A stretch of 36,293 bases of DNA from Chloroflexota bacterium. Lineage in GTDB: Bacteria > Chloroflexota > Anaerolineae > Aggregatilineales > J027. A model generated the notes under the pieces. It was not told where the DNA came from. It was given only the letters and a program-made list of their open reading frames with translations, and searched no databases. The DNA lies in contig JAKEEQ010000100.1 of NCBI GenBank assembly GCA_022616515.1, forward strand, positions 1-36,293. The letters are read 5' to 3'. A program made the position numbers and the translations under genes. Position 1 is the stretch's first letter. Each line of letters starts with the position of its first letter. Positions 8,554 through 16,428 of this stretch are shown here, in pieces.

Positions 8554-9996
8554 ATGACAAAATCTGTAATCCTGCTAGCCATTCTCATAGCACTTTTCAT
8601 CGCCGCCTGTGGTCAGGAGCCAACGCCAATCATTGTGTATGTTACAGCAACGCCGGATAGTTCTGTTTCCAATGATGTGCTGCCACCTCCGCCCACCAGC
8701 GAGGACATCACCCGGCTGGCGGCTGCACCCCGTCGCACCCCGACGGTTACGCCAGCGGTAACACAGCCGCCCCCGGCAACCAACACACCACCGCCGACCG
8801 CCACACCACCCTTTACGCCGACGCAGCCGCCCAGCAATACGCCTGCGCCAAGCCATACCCCCTTCTTCCCGGATGTGCCGCCTGCCGAAGAATTGCCCGT
8901 CATTGATGTCAGCAAGTTTGGTATACAGGTCCACCCGTTTACCACGCACCAGGAGTGGACGTATATCCTTGGTAATGTGGGCCAGATCAATGCCTTTAGT
9001 TGGATTAAGATTCAACTTGATTGGAGCCAGTTGGAACCTGATCGAGGACGCTACTCTGAACTATTCAAGACCTATGCCCTTCGTGTTCAGGGGGCAAATT
9101 ATGAGGGTAACCGTCCATACAAGGTTCTGTTGAGCGTCGCCAAAGCCCCGAAGTGGGCACGTCCCGATGGAGCCAACCTGTCGCTGGATGGACCGCCTGC
9201 TGATCCGCAGCTTCTCGCCAAGTTTATCACCGACTTTATCCGCGAAACCAAGCCCGAAGATAACCGCATCGGGGCCATTGAAGTCTGGAACGAGCCAAAC
9301 CTCGAACGCGAGTGGAACGGTGTGGACATGAGCGGGCAAACCTACATGGAGTATTTCGGTGTTGTGTACGACGCCATTAAGGATATTGCCCCCAATATTC
9401 AGGTCGTGACGGCTGGATTAGCCCCCACCTGCGGCATCCCCGGCACTGTGTGTGACCGCCAGTTTTTCCAGCAAATGTATGCCGGTGGTCTCGCTAACTA
9501 TCAGGACATTAAAATCGGCATCCATCCCTATGGCTGGGCCAATCCACCGGAAGAACGCTGTTGCAGTGATGTTCGCGGCTGGGCCGATAACCCAGTCTTC
9601 TTCTTCCTCGATACGCTGGAAGATTACATGGACATTATGAATCGCAACAATCATAACGTTCCGTTGTGGATAACCGAATTCGGCTGGGGTACTTATCAGA
9701 ATATTCTGTTTAATGGTGGAGACGCCCCGGCTCCCCCCGTTGCCCCCCAATTTGATCTGGTAACACCCGAACAACAGGCCGAATACACCATTCGGGCAAT
9801 GGATATGCTTCAACAGCCACCCTTAAGTGACCGGGTGGAGGTGGCGATTCTGTGGAATCTCAATTTTGCGACGATTAGGGATGCGGTGGCGAATGGGCAG
9901 GAACAGGCTGGCTATAGTTTATTGAACGCGGGAGGACAGCCGCGCCTTGTCTATCGCTATCTGGAAGTGGCCCGCAAAATCATCCCGGAATTTTAG
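8554..9996 (+). CDS. Lipoprotein glycoside hydrolase-like protein (clan GH-A fold)
   Basis: The protein has 480 residues. A lipoprotein signal ends in LFIAAC with the lipidated cysteine at residue 19. A Thr/Pro linker (about residues 55-115; TPT and PPP units) spans the wall. The catalytic-type domain then begins at VIDVSKFGIQVHP. Two hallmarks of clan GH-A retaining glycosidases are present: WNEPN with the acid/base E247, and WITEFGWG with nucleophile E375. Family GH39 or GH5-like is most probable, but the substrate cannot be told. AGGA lies 7 nt before the ATG. The following gene starts 31 nt downstream and may be cotranscribed. The protein probably acts on polysaccharide at the cell surface. 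Confidence 0.85.
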   Translation: MTKSVILLAILIALFIAACGQEPTPIIVYVTATPDSSVSNDVLPPPPTSEDITRLAAAPRRTPTVTPAVTQPPPATNTPPPTATPPFTPTQPPSNTPAPSHTPFFPDVPPAEELPVIDVSKFGIQVHPFTTHQEWTYILGNVGQINAFSWIKIQLDWSQLEPDRGRYSELFKTYALRVQGANYEGNRPYKVLLSVAKAPKWARPDGANLSLDGPPADPQLLAKFITDFIRETKPEDNRIGAIEVWNEPNLEREWNGVDMSGQTYMEYFGVVYDAIKDIAPNIQVVTAGLAPTCGIPGTVCDRQFFQQMYAGGLANYQDIKIGIHPYGWANPPEERCCSDVRGWADNPVFFFLDTLEDYMDIMNRNNHNVPLWITEFGWGTYQNILFNGGDAPAPPVAPQFDLVTPEQQAEYTIRAMDMLQQPPLSDRVEVAILWNLNFATIRDAVANGQEQAGYSLLNAGGQPRLVYRYLEVARKIIPEF

Positions 9997-10027
9997 GCTT
10001 GAAATGTCGCTACAGATCGGAGGATAG

Positions 10028-10576
10028 ATGAAAGTGATCCTTTGGACATCACCGACCCTGCACAGCGCAGAATACTTCACCCTGACTTCGAAAGAGGACA
10101 GTGCTCAACTCAAGGGCACGATCAATCTCTGGCTTGAAGGCCAGCCGACACAGGTTATCTATACCATCGACTGTGACCTCAACTGGATAACGCGGCGGAT
10201 CACCTTAAAACAGCGACGACCTGACGGCGAAACACATCTGGTGCTGACAGTGGATGAGGCATTGAACTGGTACGATGATGGTACACTGCTTCCGTGGGCC
10301 GCTGGCTTAACCGACATTGATCTGAGTATCACCCCTTCAACAAACATGCTGCCGCTTTGCAAGCACAACCTGCAAATCGGTGAGTCGCTTGATGTGAACT
10401 GCGTCTGGGTACAGCCGCCCAGCTTGTCTCTCTCGACTCTGCCCCAGCATTATACCCGAATCGATGCTCAGCACTACGATTACGCCGCGCCATCACTCGA
10501 TTATAGGGCAGTGCTGTCGGTCGACGAGGACAACATCGTCCTCCAGTACGGCGACCTGTGGAACCAACTGGCGTAA
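10028..10576 (+). CDS. Putative glycolipid-binding family protein
   Basis: The protein has 182 residues and matches the PA1994-like 'putative glycolipid-binding' family in layout. It has an early WTSP...SAEYFTL strand, YTIDCDLNWITRRITL (residues about 46-61), the LNWYDDG turn, the diagnostic LTDIDLSITPSTNMLPL and a terminal LQYGDLWNQL. No signal peptide is visible, so it is probably cytoplasmic or membrane-associated. The start has a good GGAGG 5 nt upstream. The gene lies between the glycosidase lipoprotein and a NIPSNAP-like gene. Its family is well marked but its biochemical role is poorly known. Confidence 0.8.
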   Translation: MKVILWTSPTLHSAEYFTLTSKEDSAQLKGTINLWLEGQPTQVIYTIDCDLNWITRRITLKQRRPDGETHLVLTVDEALNWYDDGTLLPWAAGLTDIDLSITPSTNMLPLCKHNLQIGESLDVNCVWVQPPSLSLSTLPQHYTRIDAQHYDYAAPSLDYRAVLSVDEDNIVLQYGDLWNQLA

Positions 10577-10614
10577 ATGAAGCGGAAATATCAAATCAGA
10601 AAGTGGAGAATTTG

Positions 10615-10947
10615 ATGACACGTGTCATCGAGATTCGCTCACTGAACTTGAAGCCAGGAGCACGCGCAGCCTTTCATGATCTGTACGTCAGAGAATCCGT
10701 GCCGCTCTTAAATCGCTGGAACTTTGATGTCGTGGCTTATGGCCCATCCCTTCATGACGACGATTCCTACTATGTCATCCGAAGTTTTGCCAATATAGAG
10801 GAGCGCCAGCAACTCGAAGATGTCTTTTACGGGAGTGATGATTGGCGCAAAGGCCCGCGCGAAGCCTTGCTGGGGATGATAGACAGTTACACAGACACCG
10901 TTTTTGAAGTTGATGAGATTGTACTACGGGGTTTGCGCCGACAGTAA
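10615..10947 (+). CDS. NIPSNAP-like small protein
   Basis: The 110-residue protein has a dimeric alpha/beta-barrel (ferredoxin-like) pattern typical of NIPSNAP domains: VIEIRSLNLKPGARAAFHDLY, then ESVPLLNRWNFDVVAYGPS, YYVIRSFANIEERQQLEDVFYGSDDWR and a last strand. The function of bacterial members is mostly unknown. The ATG at 10615 has GGAG about 8 nt upstream. A longer in-frame start at 10558 would overlap the preceding gene and is not supported. The 38-nt gap suggests cotranscription with the upstream gene. Confidence 0.75.
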   Translation: MTRVIEIRSLNLKPGARAAFHDLYVRESVPLLNRWNFDVVAYGPSLHDDDSYYVIRSFANIEERQQLEDVFYGSDDWRKGPREALLGMIDSYTDTVFEVDEIVLRGLRRQ

Positions 10948-11065
10948 GGCGCGATGATTGGTACAGTCGCTCAGAAATGAACAATTCTCTAACATTAAAA
11001 CGTGTAAGATGCCTCGCATCTTTGCAATATAACTATACGAGACATGCAATTTCAGGAGAAATTTG

Positions 11066-12100
11066 ATGAAAACAAGGCTATTATCTCTATTTACGATGTT
11101 GCTGATTGTGACGATGGTGCTACCCGCCTTCCAATCCAACACAGCTTATGCACAGGGTGATGGTGAATCCATACCGCTGATAGTGACCGAAGTTGAAGGT
11201 TATGTTCAGTATATTGGCGCAGATTTCATTGTCGTCGATGGTTTTGTAATCTATCCCAACGGTAGCTTCGACCTGACTACCCTCACCGTTGATGATTACG
11301 TCTTCGTCGTGGGCACTTTGAGCGAAGACGGCTCGGTTGAGGCTATCAGCCTTGAGTATCTGGACCCGCCCGAAGATGATGGTGAAGAAAGCGACGAAAT
11401 CACTATCGTCGGTCTGGTTGAAATAATAGGCGACAACATCGTCATAGGCGGCTGGATCATCGCCCCGGCCAGTGCTTTTAATCTATCCATTCTCACCGTT
11501 GGTGATCTCGTAATCTTGACAGGCATACAACTCAATGACACCACTGTACAGGCCACCAGTCTGTCCATTCTCATCTTTATTATTGACGATTGCACGGAAG
11601 ATACCGACAACGACGGCGACGGCGACATTGACGATGATGATTGCCCGGAAGATGAGGACGAGGATGAGGACGATTGTGATGAAGACGATGATGACGACGA
11701 GGATGAGGACGATTGTGATGAAGACGACGAGGACGATGATGATGATGAAGATCAACGTGGCGTCTGCACCAATCTGAATCCCGTCGGTCAATCGCTGGCC
11801 GCTCAGTTCGAGGTTGATGAAGACACGATTCTCGAATGGCGCTGCGAGGGCTTTGGCTACGGCGAAATCACCCGTGCTCTAAGCTACGCCGAGCGACTTG
11901 ATCTGGATGTTGAAGACATCCTTGATATGCGCCGCGATGGCATGGGTTGGGGCAACATCCGCAAGGAACTCAACGCCAATGACGATGAAGAAGCCGTAAC
12001 CCTGCGTAACGGTCGTGGCAACAACGGCAATGGCAACGGTAACGGTAACGGCAGAGGCAACAAAAAGAATAAGAACAAGAGCAAAAACAAAAAGAAGTAA
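11066..12100 (+). CDS. Secreted DUF5666-like protein with poly-acidic and basic tracts
   Basis: The protein has 344 residues. A signal peptide (LLSLFTMLLIVTMVLPAF ... AYAQ) precedes two related beta-barrel-like units (about residues 38-98 and 110-175). Each carries V-E-G/E-I..I-V-I-G/D-G-F/W and later LTVxDxVxVxG, as in DUF5666 proteins. An extreme Asp/Glu tract with a few Cys residues (about 176-230) includes an exact 13-residue internal duplication and could bind cations such as Ca2+. A helical segment follows (VDEDTILEWRCEGFGYGEIT), then a Gly/Asn run and a Lys/Asn-rich tail. AGGAG precedes the ATG. Acidic middle plus basic tail suggests charge-driven contact with the envelope or minerals; this is inference. 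Confidence 0.75.
   Translation: MKTRLLSLFTMLLIVTMVLPAFQSNTAYAQGDGESIPLIVTEVEGYVQYIGADFIVVDGFVIYPNGSFDLTTLTVDDYVFVVGTLSEDGSVEAISLEYLDPPEDDGEESDEITIVGLVEIIGDNIVIGGWIIAPASAFNLSILTVGDLVILTGIQLNDTTVQATSLSILIFIIDDCTEDTDNDGDGDIDDDDCPEDEDEDEDDCDEDDDDDEDEDDCDEDDEDDDDDEDQRGVCTNLNPVGQSLAAQFEVDEDTILEWRCEGFGYGEITRALSYAERLDLDVEDILDMRRDGMGWGNIRKELNANDDEEAVTLRNGRGNNGNGNGNGNGRGNKKNKNKSKNKKK
11657..11727 (+). repeat. In-frame tandem duplication within the acidic tract
   Basis: A 32-bp block at 11657-11688 is repeated exactly at 11696-11727, a period of 39 bp or 13 codons. It encodes DEDEDDCDEDD twice. This indicates recent slippage or duplication in a low-complexity region. Confidence 0.85.
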
Positions 12101-12131
12101 CCGCCATAATTTTGCATATTTCCACCCATCC

Positions 12132-12159
12132 AAAGCCCTGCTCTCGTAGCGGGGCTTTT
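12132..12159 (+). terminator. Rho-independent terminator after the acidic-protein gene
   Basis: AAAGCCC and GGGCTTT form the outer stem and GCT/AGC extends it around a CTCGT loop. TTTT follows on the plus strand, 32 nt after the stop codon. Confidence 0.8.
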
Positions 12160-12224
12160 GCATGATGAAAATAAAAGTCCTCCGCACTATAATTTTCACG
12201 GATTAATTTGAAACCAGTCGGCAA

Positions 12225-12896
12225 TTACCCGGCGATATTGACCAGTTTTTCAAGATTAACGATGGCAATCTGCCGCCCACTGCGGCGGATGATGCCTTCC
12301 ATGTCCCAATCCTTGAGCATGTGATCGACAACATCGCGATCAATGGCGGTGGTCCGGGCCAGTTGAGCCACACTCACCTCTCCCTCAATGTCGCCAGTCT
12401 GTTCCCGCGCCAGCATCAACAGGGCAGTCGCTACCCGCGCTGCTACATTGCCGATAGCTTGTTCACGGACCCGCAGATTGAGTTGGTACAGGCGCTGCCC
12501 TAGAATGGTAATCGCCTGCACCGCGATCTCCGGCATGGCCTCACAAATGCTTATGATTGCATCGCGGCTCAGTTTCACGAGATCACAATCGGATACAGCG
12601 ACAACCGCACCGGTTCGCGGAAGATTTGCCAGCATCGACAGTTCACCGATGACATAGTACGGGTTTTCCGTAGCAAGAATGACATCATAACCATCAGGAT
12701 ATTGGCGAATGATGTGGATTTGCCCTTCCACCAGGAAGTACATGGCGTCCGATGGCGAATCCTGTTCAAAGAGCGTCTCACCAGCGTTGAGGTCCATTGG
12801 TGTGCAGTGTTTGCCCACCTGCTGAAGCACCTCGTTGCTGACATCCTTAAAGAGCAGCGAATTACGAAGAATGGTCTGGTCAATTACAGTGGTCAT
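12225..12896 (-). CDS. Crp/Fnr-family transcription regulator (cyclic-nucleotide type)
   Basis: The protein has 223 residues. The cNMP-binding barrel (about 10-125) keeps an IGELSMLANLPRTGA phosphate-binding cassette with the Glu and Arg that contact cyclic nucleotides in CRP, so ligand binding is plausible. A dimer helix (ITILGQRLYQLNLRVREQA) precedes a C-terminal winged HTH (VSVAQLARTTAIDRDVVDHML), which departs from the CRP recognition-helix sequence. The ATG at 12896 has AGAGAGGATC upstream; the extension to 12932 lacks support. A likely promoter lies at 12955-12983, so it can be transcribed separately from the CMD gene behind it. Targets are unknown. Confidence 0.85.
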   Translation of the reverse strand: MTTVIDQTILRNSLLFKDVSNEVLQQVGKHCTPMDLNAGETLFEQDSPSDAMYFLVEGQIHIIRQYPDGYDVILATENPYYVIGELSMLANLPRTGAVVAVSDCDLVKLSRDAIISICEAMPEIAVQAITILGQRLYQLNLRVREQAIGNVAARVATALLMLAREQTGDIEGEVSVAQLARTTAIDRDVVDHMLKDWDMEGIIRRSGRQIAIVNLEKLVNIAG

Positions 12897-12954
12897 TTTG
12901 ATCCTCTCTGGCTTCTCATTGACGCTCGACATCCTTTACGGTTTTCCCACCCTC

Positions 12955-12983
12955 TTTATATCCGATTAACCACCACAGCGCAA
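12955..12983 (-). promoter_or_regulatory. Possible promoter of the Crp-family gene
   Basis: On the minus strand TTGCGC (12978-12983), a 17-nt spacer and TATAAA (12955-12960) lie between the CMD gene and the regulator. The -35 match is modest. Confidence 0.4.
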
Positions 12984-12984
12984 G

Positions 12985-13338
12985 CTATTGCGCCTGTTCC
13001 GCCCGCAGCAGATCGAGCGTTTCCACCGCGTGACGCAGATGGGGGATCACGATACTGCCACCGACGATCAGCGCCACATTAAACGCCTCATACAGTTCCT
13101 CATCCTCCCAACCTTCGTCCACACACTGCAAGATGTGATAATCGATGCAGTCGTTACAGCGCAGGACCATCGAGGCCACCAGCCCCAGCAGTTCCTTCGT
13201 TTTACTATCCAGTACACCCTCTGTGTAGGCAGCGGTATCGAGGTTGAAGAAGCGCTTGATGCCGAGATGATCAATCTCAAAGATGCGGTCATTCATGCGC
13301 TGGCGATAGCTGCGAAATTCATCCAATCGGGTCGTCAT
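12985..13338 (-). CDS. Carboxymuconolactone decarboxylase/AhpD-like protein
   Basis: The 117-residue protein has the all-helical AhpD/CMD fold. The diagnostic active-site stretch MVLRCNDCIDYHI (residues about 57-69) carries a redox CxxC and a downstream His three residues after the second Cys, as in alkylhydroperoxidase-like members. The next helix, EEELYEA-like EDEELYEAFNVALIVGG, also fits. Probable role: thiol-dependent peroxidase or related oxidoreductase. AAGGAG stands 10 nt before the ATG. It lies upstream of a Crp-family regulator on the same strand with a 90-nt gap. Confidence 0.85.
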   Translation of the reverse strand: MTTRLDEFRSYRQRMNDRIFEIDHLGIKRFFNLDTAAYTEGVLDSKTKELLGLVASMVLRCNDCIDYHILQCVDEGWEDEELYEAFNVALIVGGSIVIPHLRHAVETLDLLRAEQAQ

Positions 13339-13401
13339 AGGGTTCAGGCTCCTTGTGTACGCGCTTAAACTTACCCGCCCACCACGAGATTTGAAAAGGG
13401 C

Positions 13402-13601
13402 GAATTAATTTATAAAGTTAGTAAATTAATTCAAAGGTATTGGTGATGCAGTTTTAACGGACAGCATGTATGCTGTCCCTACAATCAACCACGAATCCCG
13501 TAGGGACGCCATATATAGCGTCCGCCAGCCAATCCACCATATCAGTCAAAGCATTACCACCGCCGGTGAATTAATTTATAAAGTTAATTAATTAATTCAA
13601 A
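13402..13601. mobile_element. MITE-like 200-bp element with 34-bp AT-rich terminal repeats
   Basis: Near-identical 34-mers (GAATTAATTTATAAAGTTA...ATTAATTCAAA) occupy 13402-13435 and 13568-13601, matching at 32 of 34 positions. The 132-bp interior holds two hairpins: GGACAGCAT-GT-ATGCTGTCC, and a GTAGGGACGC-family block like that at 1113-1205. Imperfect inverted matches (TTGGTGATGC and GCATTACCA) lie just inside. There is no coding frame. The layout suggests a non-autonomous mobile element or a composite of palindromic repeats. Confidence 0.55.
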
Positions 13602-13633
13602 AATCCCGCCCAAACGCTATCATCTGAGCGGGC
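13599..13633 (-). terminator. Rho-independent terminator of the TIR-FGE gene
   Basis: Read on the minus strand, CCCGCTCA...TGGGCGGG forms a stem followed by ATTTTTG. It is part of the left 53-bp repeat and lies about 25 nt beyond the stop codon. Confidence 0.7.
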
Positions 13634-13657
13634 TTTAATTAACTTCGGAAATTAATT
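13605..13657. repeat. 53-bp direct repeat, left copy, bordering the TIR-FGE gene
   Basis: This matches 15014-15066 at 45 of 53 positions in the same orientation. It contains the terminator hairpin and a TTAATTAACTT...AAATTAATT tail. Its end overlaps the TIR-FGE stop codon by two bases. Confidence 0.8.
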
Positions 13658-14888
13658 ATGCTTGAACCGAGCGGATAATCCGAAAGCCAAGTCCGTCATT
13701 TCTGCCATCCGGCGGGTTCTGAAGGCGATCCGTAACGCGGAAATCGCCCTGACTGACTTCATACCACGAACCACCGCGCACCACACGGCGACTGGTCGCA
13801 TCCTCCACATCTAGTTCCTGTTCAACCCCATAAACCGAGTTAGTCCATTCCCAGACATTACCTGCCATATCAATCACGCCAAATGGACTGTCGCCCAGAC
13901 CTTCATGCAGCGTTACCGGCGATGTCGTGTTGCCAGATTTCTTTTTCTTTTCCCAGTTGGGGCCAGCAACGGCATTATTGCATCTGGAACCATCCCACTC
14001 ATTGCCCCACGGAAATTTCCGACCGTCGTCGCCCTGGGCGGCCCGCTGCCACTGCTGCTCGGTGGGTAGCTGGATGTTTTCGTCAGTCCGTTCACTGAGC
14101 CAGCGAGTAAACGCATAGGCTTCAAACCACGAAACCCCAATGACGGGATGGTCGGCCTTCCACTGCCACGCTGGATCATCCCATGAATGCGGTGCGCTGT
14201 ATCCATGTTCGTGCAACCATGCCCAGCCACTCTTGCTCCACCAGCGTTCAGTAGTATAGCCGCCGTCTTTCATGAAGACTTCGTATTGTCCTACCGTCAC
14301 AGGATATTTGGCGATACTGAAAGCGACAACTTTAAAGGTTCCGTGCTCGTTTTCTAACGTTACCGGCCCGGTGGGAATGCCAATCCACTTAAACGGCGGC
14401 GGCAAGATTTCCAGCGAGGTTGGTTGCGCAAAATAGTGACGAATGCCTTCGGCCAGCCGTGTGCAGTCATGATCAAGATCGGGCTTACGCCGAATCGTAG
14501 CCGATTGCAGCCATTGCAATGGTGCAATGCTTGGCGGCAAATCCGCAAAATCTGGCATCTGGGCTTCCATCACGAGCACGGGAACCAGCAGTTTACCCTG
14601 ATCAAGCGCACTCTCGATTTCGATGCGCACGAAATCGTTTGGCAGGCTGGCCCGCTCCTGCATCATACGTGCCCAATCCGGACCGATAATCACCACAACA
14701 GCATCATTCTCCGACACCTGATCGGCAAGAAATTCCCGGAAATCAACGCCAAAGGGGATACTCTGCACGTCAAGAAATACATTCTCCTCACCAAAATGGC
14801 GGATGAGATGGTCGTGTACGCTGTCGGTTACATATTGGCTGTCGTCACGGCGGTACGAGATGAAGATTTTGATGTCTTGTTTAATCAT
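13656..14888 (-). CDS. TIR domain fused to a formylglycine-generating-enzyme-like domain
   Basis: The protein has 410 residues. The TIR domain (1-150) shows IFISYRRDDS, FLDVQSIPFG, VVVIIGPDW and FVRIEIESAL. E90 in the last motif aligns with the catalytic Glu of NAD-cleaving TIR domains. The C-terminal part (about 165-408) is an FGE/sulfatase-modifying fold: VTVGQYEVFM, HPVIGVSWFEAYAFTRWL, QLPTEQQWQRAAQG, FPWGNEWD, MAGNVWEWTNS, RVVRGGSWY and GFRIIRS. Such fusions occur in bacterial conflict and signalling systems, the FGE fold perhaps acting as sensor or binding module. The family's Cu-binding cysteines are not evident, so true FGE chemistry is doubtful. No clear ribosome site precedes the ATG. 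The gene is bracketed by 53-bp direct repeats. Confidence 0.9.
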   Translation of the reverse strand: MIKQDIKIFISYRRDDSQYVTDSVHDHLIRHFGEENVFLDVQSIPFGVDFREFLADQVSENDAVVVIIGPDWARMMQERASLPNDFVRIEIESALDQGKLLVPVLVMEAQMPDFADLPPSIAPLQWLQSATIRRKPDLDHDCTRLAEGIRHYFAQPTSLEILPPPFKWIGIPTGPVTLENEHGTFKVVAFSIAKYPVTVGQYEVFMKDGGYTTERWWSKSGWAWLHEHGYSAPHSWDDPAWQWKADHPVIGVSWFEAYAFTRWLSERTDENIQLPTEQQWQRAAQGDDGRKFPWGNEWDGSRCNNAVAGPNWEKKKKSGNTTSPVTLHEGLGDSPFGVIDMAGNVWEWTNSVYGVEQELDVEDATSRRVVRGGSWYEVSQGDFRVTDRLQNPPDGRNDGLGFRIIRSVQA

Positions 14889-14921
14889 GTCTTTGTTGTA
14901 AACGGTCTATTGATATAAATG

Positions 14922-14950
14922 ATTATGCGACGGGTTTTCGCGGGAATCAA
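14922..14950 (-). promoter_or_regulatory. Promoter of the TIR-FGE gene
   Basis: TTGATT (14945-14950), a 17-nt spacer and CATAAT (14922-14927) on the minus strand lie 33 nt before the start codon. The gene therefore carries its own promoter and terminator within the repeat-bracketed unit. Confidence 0.55.
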
Positions 14951-15005
14951 ATGGATTTAAGGTTGAGATAGCGAAATTTACAATTGCTGTCGATGACACT
15001 ATAGG

Positions 15006-15041
15006 CCCAAAAACCCGCTCAAACACGATCATTTGAGCGGG
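15006..15041 (-). terminator. Rho-independent terminator of the APC permease gene
   Basis: On the minus strand a perfect 10-bp stem CCCGCTCAAA / TTTGAGCGGG with an 8-nt loop is followed by TTTTTGGG. It lies about 60 nt beyond the permease stop codon, inside the right 53-bp repeat. Confidence 0.88.
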
Positions 15042-15066
15042 AATTAATTAACTTTGTAAATTAATT
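15014..15066. repeat. 53-bp direct repeat, right copy, bordering the TIR-FGE gene
   Basis: This is the direct-orientation partner of 13605-13657, with 45 of 53 positions identical. Both copies sit just downstream of minus-strand genes and hold their terminators. Confidence 0.8.
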
Positions 15067-15101
15067 CGCGGTTTGGTCCAGTTTAAATGAGCGATAACCA
15101 G

Positions 15102-16370
15102 TCAGTCGATACGACGCCGACTTAACACATGCCAGCCCAACCCTAGCACCGCCAGCCCAACCGCCACCAACCAGATTGATGATTCGACCCAGAAGGCGAG
15201 GAACACGCAGCCAATCAAACCCGCCACACTAATCCAACGCGGGTAGAGGCGTTCATCGGGAGTCAGTCTAAGGGCGGCGAGGTTGGTGATGGAGTAGTAA
15301 AGCAGCACATTGAAGGCGCTGAACGACCATGTTGTCTTCACATTGCCGATAAGCACTAATCCGCCGATGATAATGCCGACCACCATCACCGCAATAAACG
15401 GTGTGGTTTCGGCGGCATTTAACCGGGCGACGGAAGCAGGCATATCGCGGCGGCGGCCCATTGCCAGCAGCACCCGTGATAAGCCCAGAATCAAGTTGAG
15501 CAGAACGCCCAGCATGGCGGTTACGGCTCCGATGGCGACAATTGGCTGCGTGGCGGCAATTTCAAAGGATGTGGCGGCGGCTTCAAGCGGCGCAGCGGTG
15601 GTGTCGGCGGCATCACTCAAAGCACCTGCCCCGACCGTTCCGACGGCAATCAACGCCACCACAATATACAGCGCCATTGTCACAATGAGGGTCACAATAA
15701 TGGCACGGGGAATGATGCGCTGCGGGTCACGGACCTCCTCACCAAGGGTGGCAATCCGTCCGTAGCCGGTATAGGCCACGAACATCAGGGCGCTGGCCTC
15801 CAGAAAGCCCGGCGTGTTCTCGAAAAATGGCGACAGGTTACCGGCATCAAAGGAAGGCATGCCCGTGATGGCAAAGAACAGCAGCGCAAACAGGGTAATA
15901 CTCACGATGGTGATGTTGACTTCGTTGCTGCGGCGAATTCCGGCCAGCACGATTCCGGTCAGGGCAATAACCGCGACCAGTCCCAGCGGCACGAGCAAAT
16001 CGCGATTTTCTTCGTTGAGGAGGTTGAGGAAGTACCCGGCGAAACCCAGCGCAGCCGTCGCAGCGGAGGCGCTTTTGGCAAGTATGAAAAACCAGCCCGC
16101 CATAAATCCAAATACCGGGCTTAGATAGCGATAGCCGTATTCATAGGTCCCGCCGCTGACCGGATGATTGGCGGCAAGCTGAGCACTACTCAAGGCGTTA
16201 AAAGTAGCAACAAAGGCCGCGACGGCGATTGCCAGCACGACCGATGCTCCGGTTACACCTGCCGCAATCCCGATACTGACAAACACTCCGGTGCCAATGA
16301 TGGAACCGAGACCCATCATGACAGCACCCGCTAATCCCAATTCTCTTTTTAACATTTTCACCATTGACAC
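15102..16370 (-). CDS. APC-superfamily amino acid permease
   Basis: The protein has 422 residues with about 12 hydrophobic helices. The signature first helix GLGSIIGTGVFVSIGIAAG (residues about 20-38) and the SGGTYEYGYRYLSPVFGFMAGW segment (about 72-95) are typical of APC transporters that move amino acids or polyamines with protons or by exchange. The VAYTGYGRIATLGEEVRDP stretch marks helix 6 and its following loop. The substrate is not determinable. The start is ambiguous between GTG 16370, ATG 16364 and ATG 16355, none with a clear ribosome site. It diverges from a binding-protein gene whose -35 box overlaps the permease start. Confidence 0.88.
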   Translation of the reverse strand: MSMVKMLKRELGLAGAVMMGLGSIIGTGVFVSIGIAAGVTGASVVLAIAVAAFVATFNALSSAQLAANHPVSGGTYEYGYRYLSPVFGFMAGWFFILAKSASAATAALGFAGYFLNLLNEENRDLLVPLGLVAVIALTGIVLAGIRRSNEVNITIVSITLFALLFFAITGMPSFDAGNLSPFFENTPGFLEASALMFVAYTGYGRIATLGEEVRDPQRIIPRAIIVTLIVTMALYIVVALIAVGTVGAGALSDAADTTAAPLEAAATSFEIAATQPIVAIGAVTAMLGVLLNLILGLSRVLLAMGRRRDMPASVARLNAAETTPFIAVMVVGIIIGGLVLIGNVKTTWSFSAFNVLLYYSITNLAALRLTPDERLYPRWISVAGLIGCVFLAFWVESSIWLVAVGLAVLGLGWHVLSRRRID

Positions 16371-16392
16371 ATTATTAACGAAAACGTGTTAT
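16364..16392 (+). promoter_or_regulatory. Promoter of the binding-protein/SH3b gene
   Basis: A perfect TTGACA (16364-16369), 17-nt spacer and TGTTAT (16387-16392) precede the ATG at 16429 by 36 nt. The -35 box overlaps the start codons of the divergent permease, which would couple the two genes' expression. Confidence 0.5.
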
Positions 16393-16428
16393 TCTTAATC
16401 CGACTTTATTGTGTGAAAGGATTTCGCA

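Noticed and set aside
11483-11791. Ile/Val-rich frame that looks like a membrane protein
   Set aside because: It is the antisense of the Asp/Glu tract (GAT/GAC/GAG read backwards), an artefact of low complexity.
13402-13657. CRISPR array
   Set aside because: Several short repeats are close together but differ in type and spacing; no regular repeat-spacer pattern.
13656-14300. Diversity-generating retroelement target in the FGE-like domain
   Set aside because: FGE-fold proteins can be such targets, but no reverse transcriptase or template repeat is visible in the window.
14424-14918. 164-codon plus-strand frame opposite the TIR-FGE gene
   Set aside because: It is antisense to a clearly recognisable protein and has no family features.
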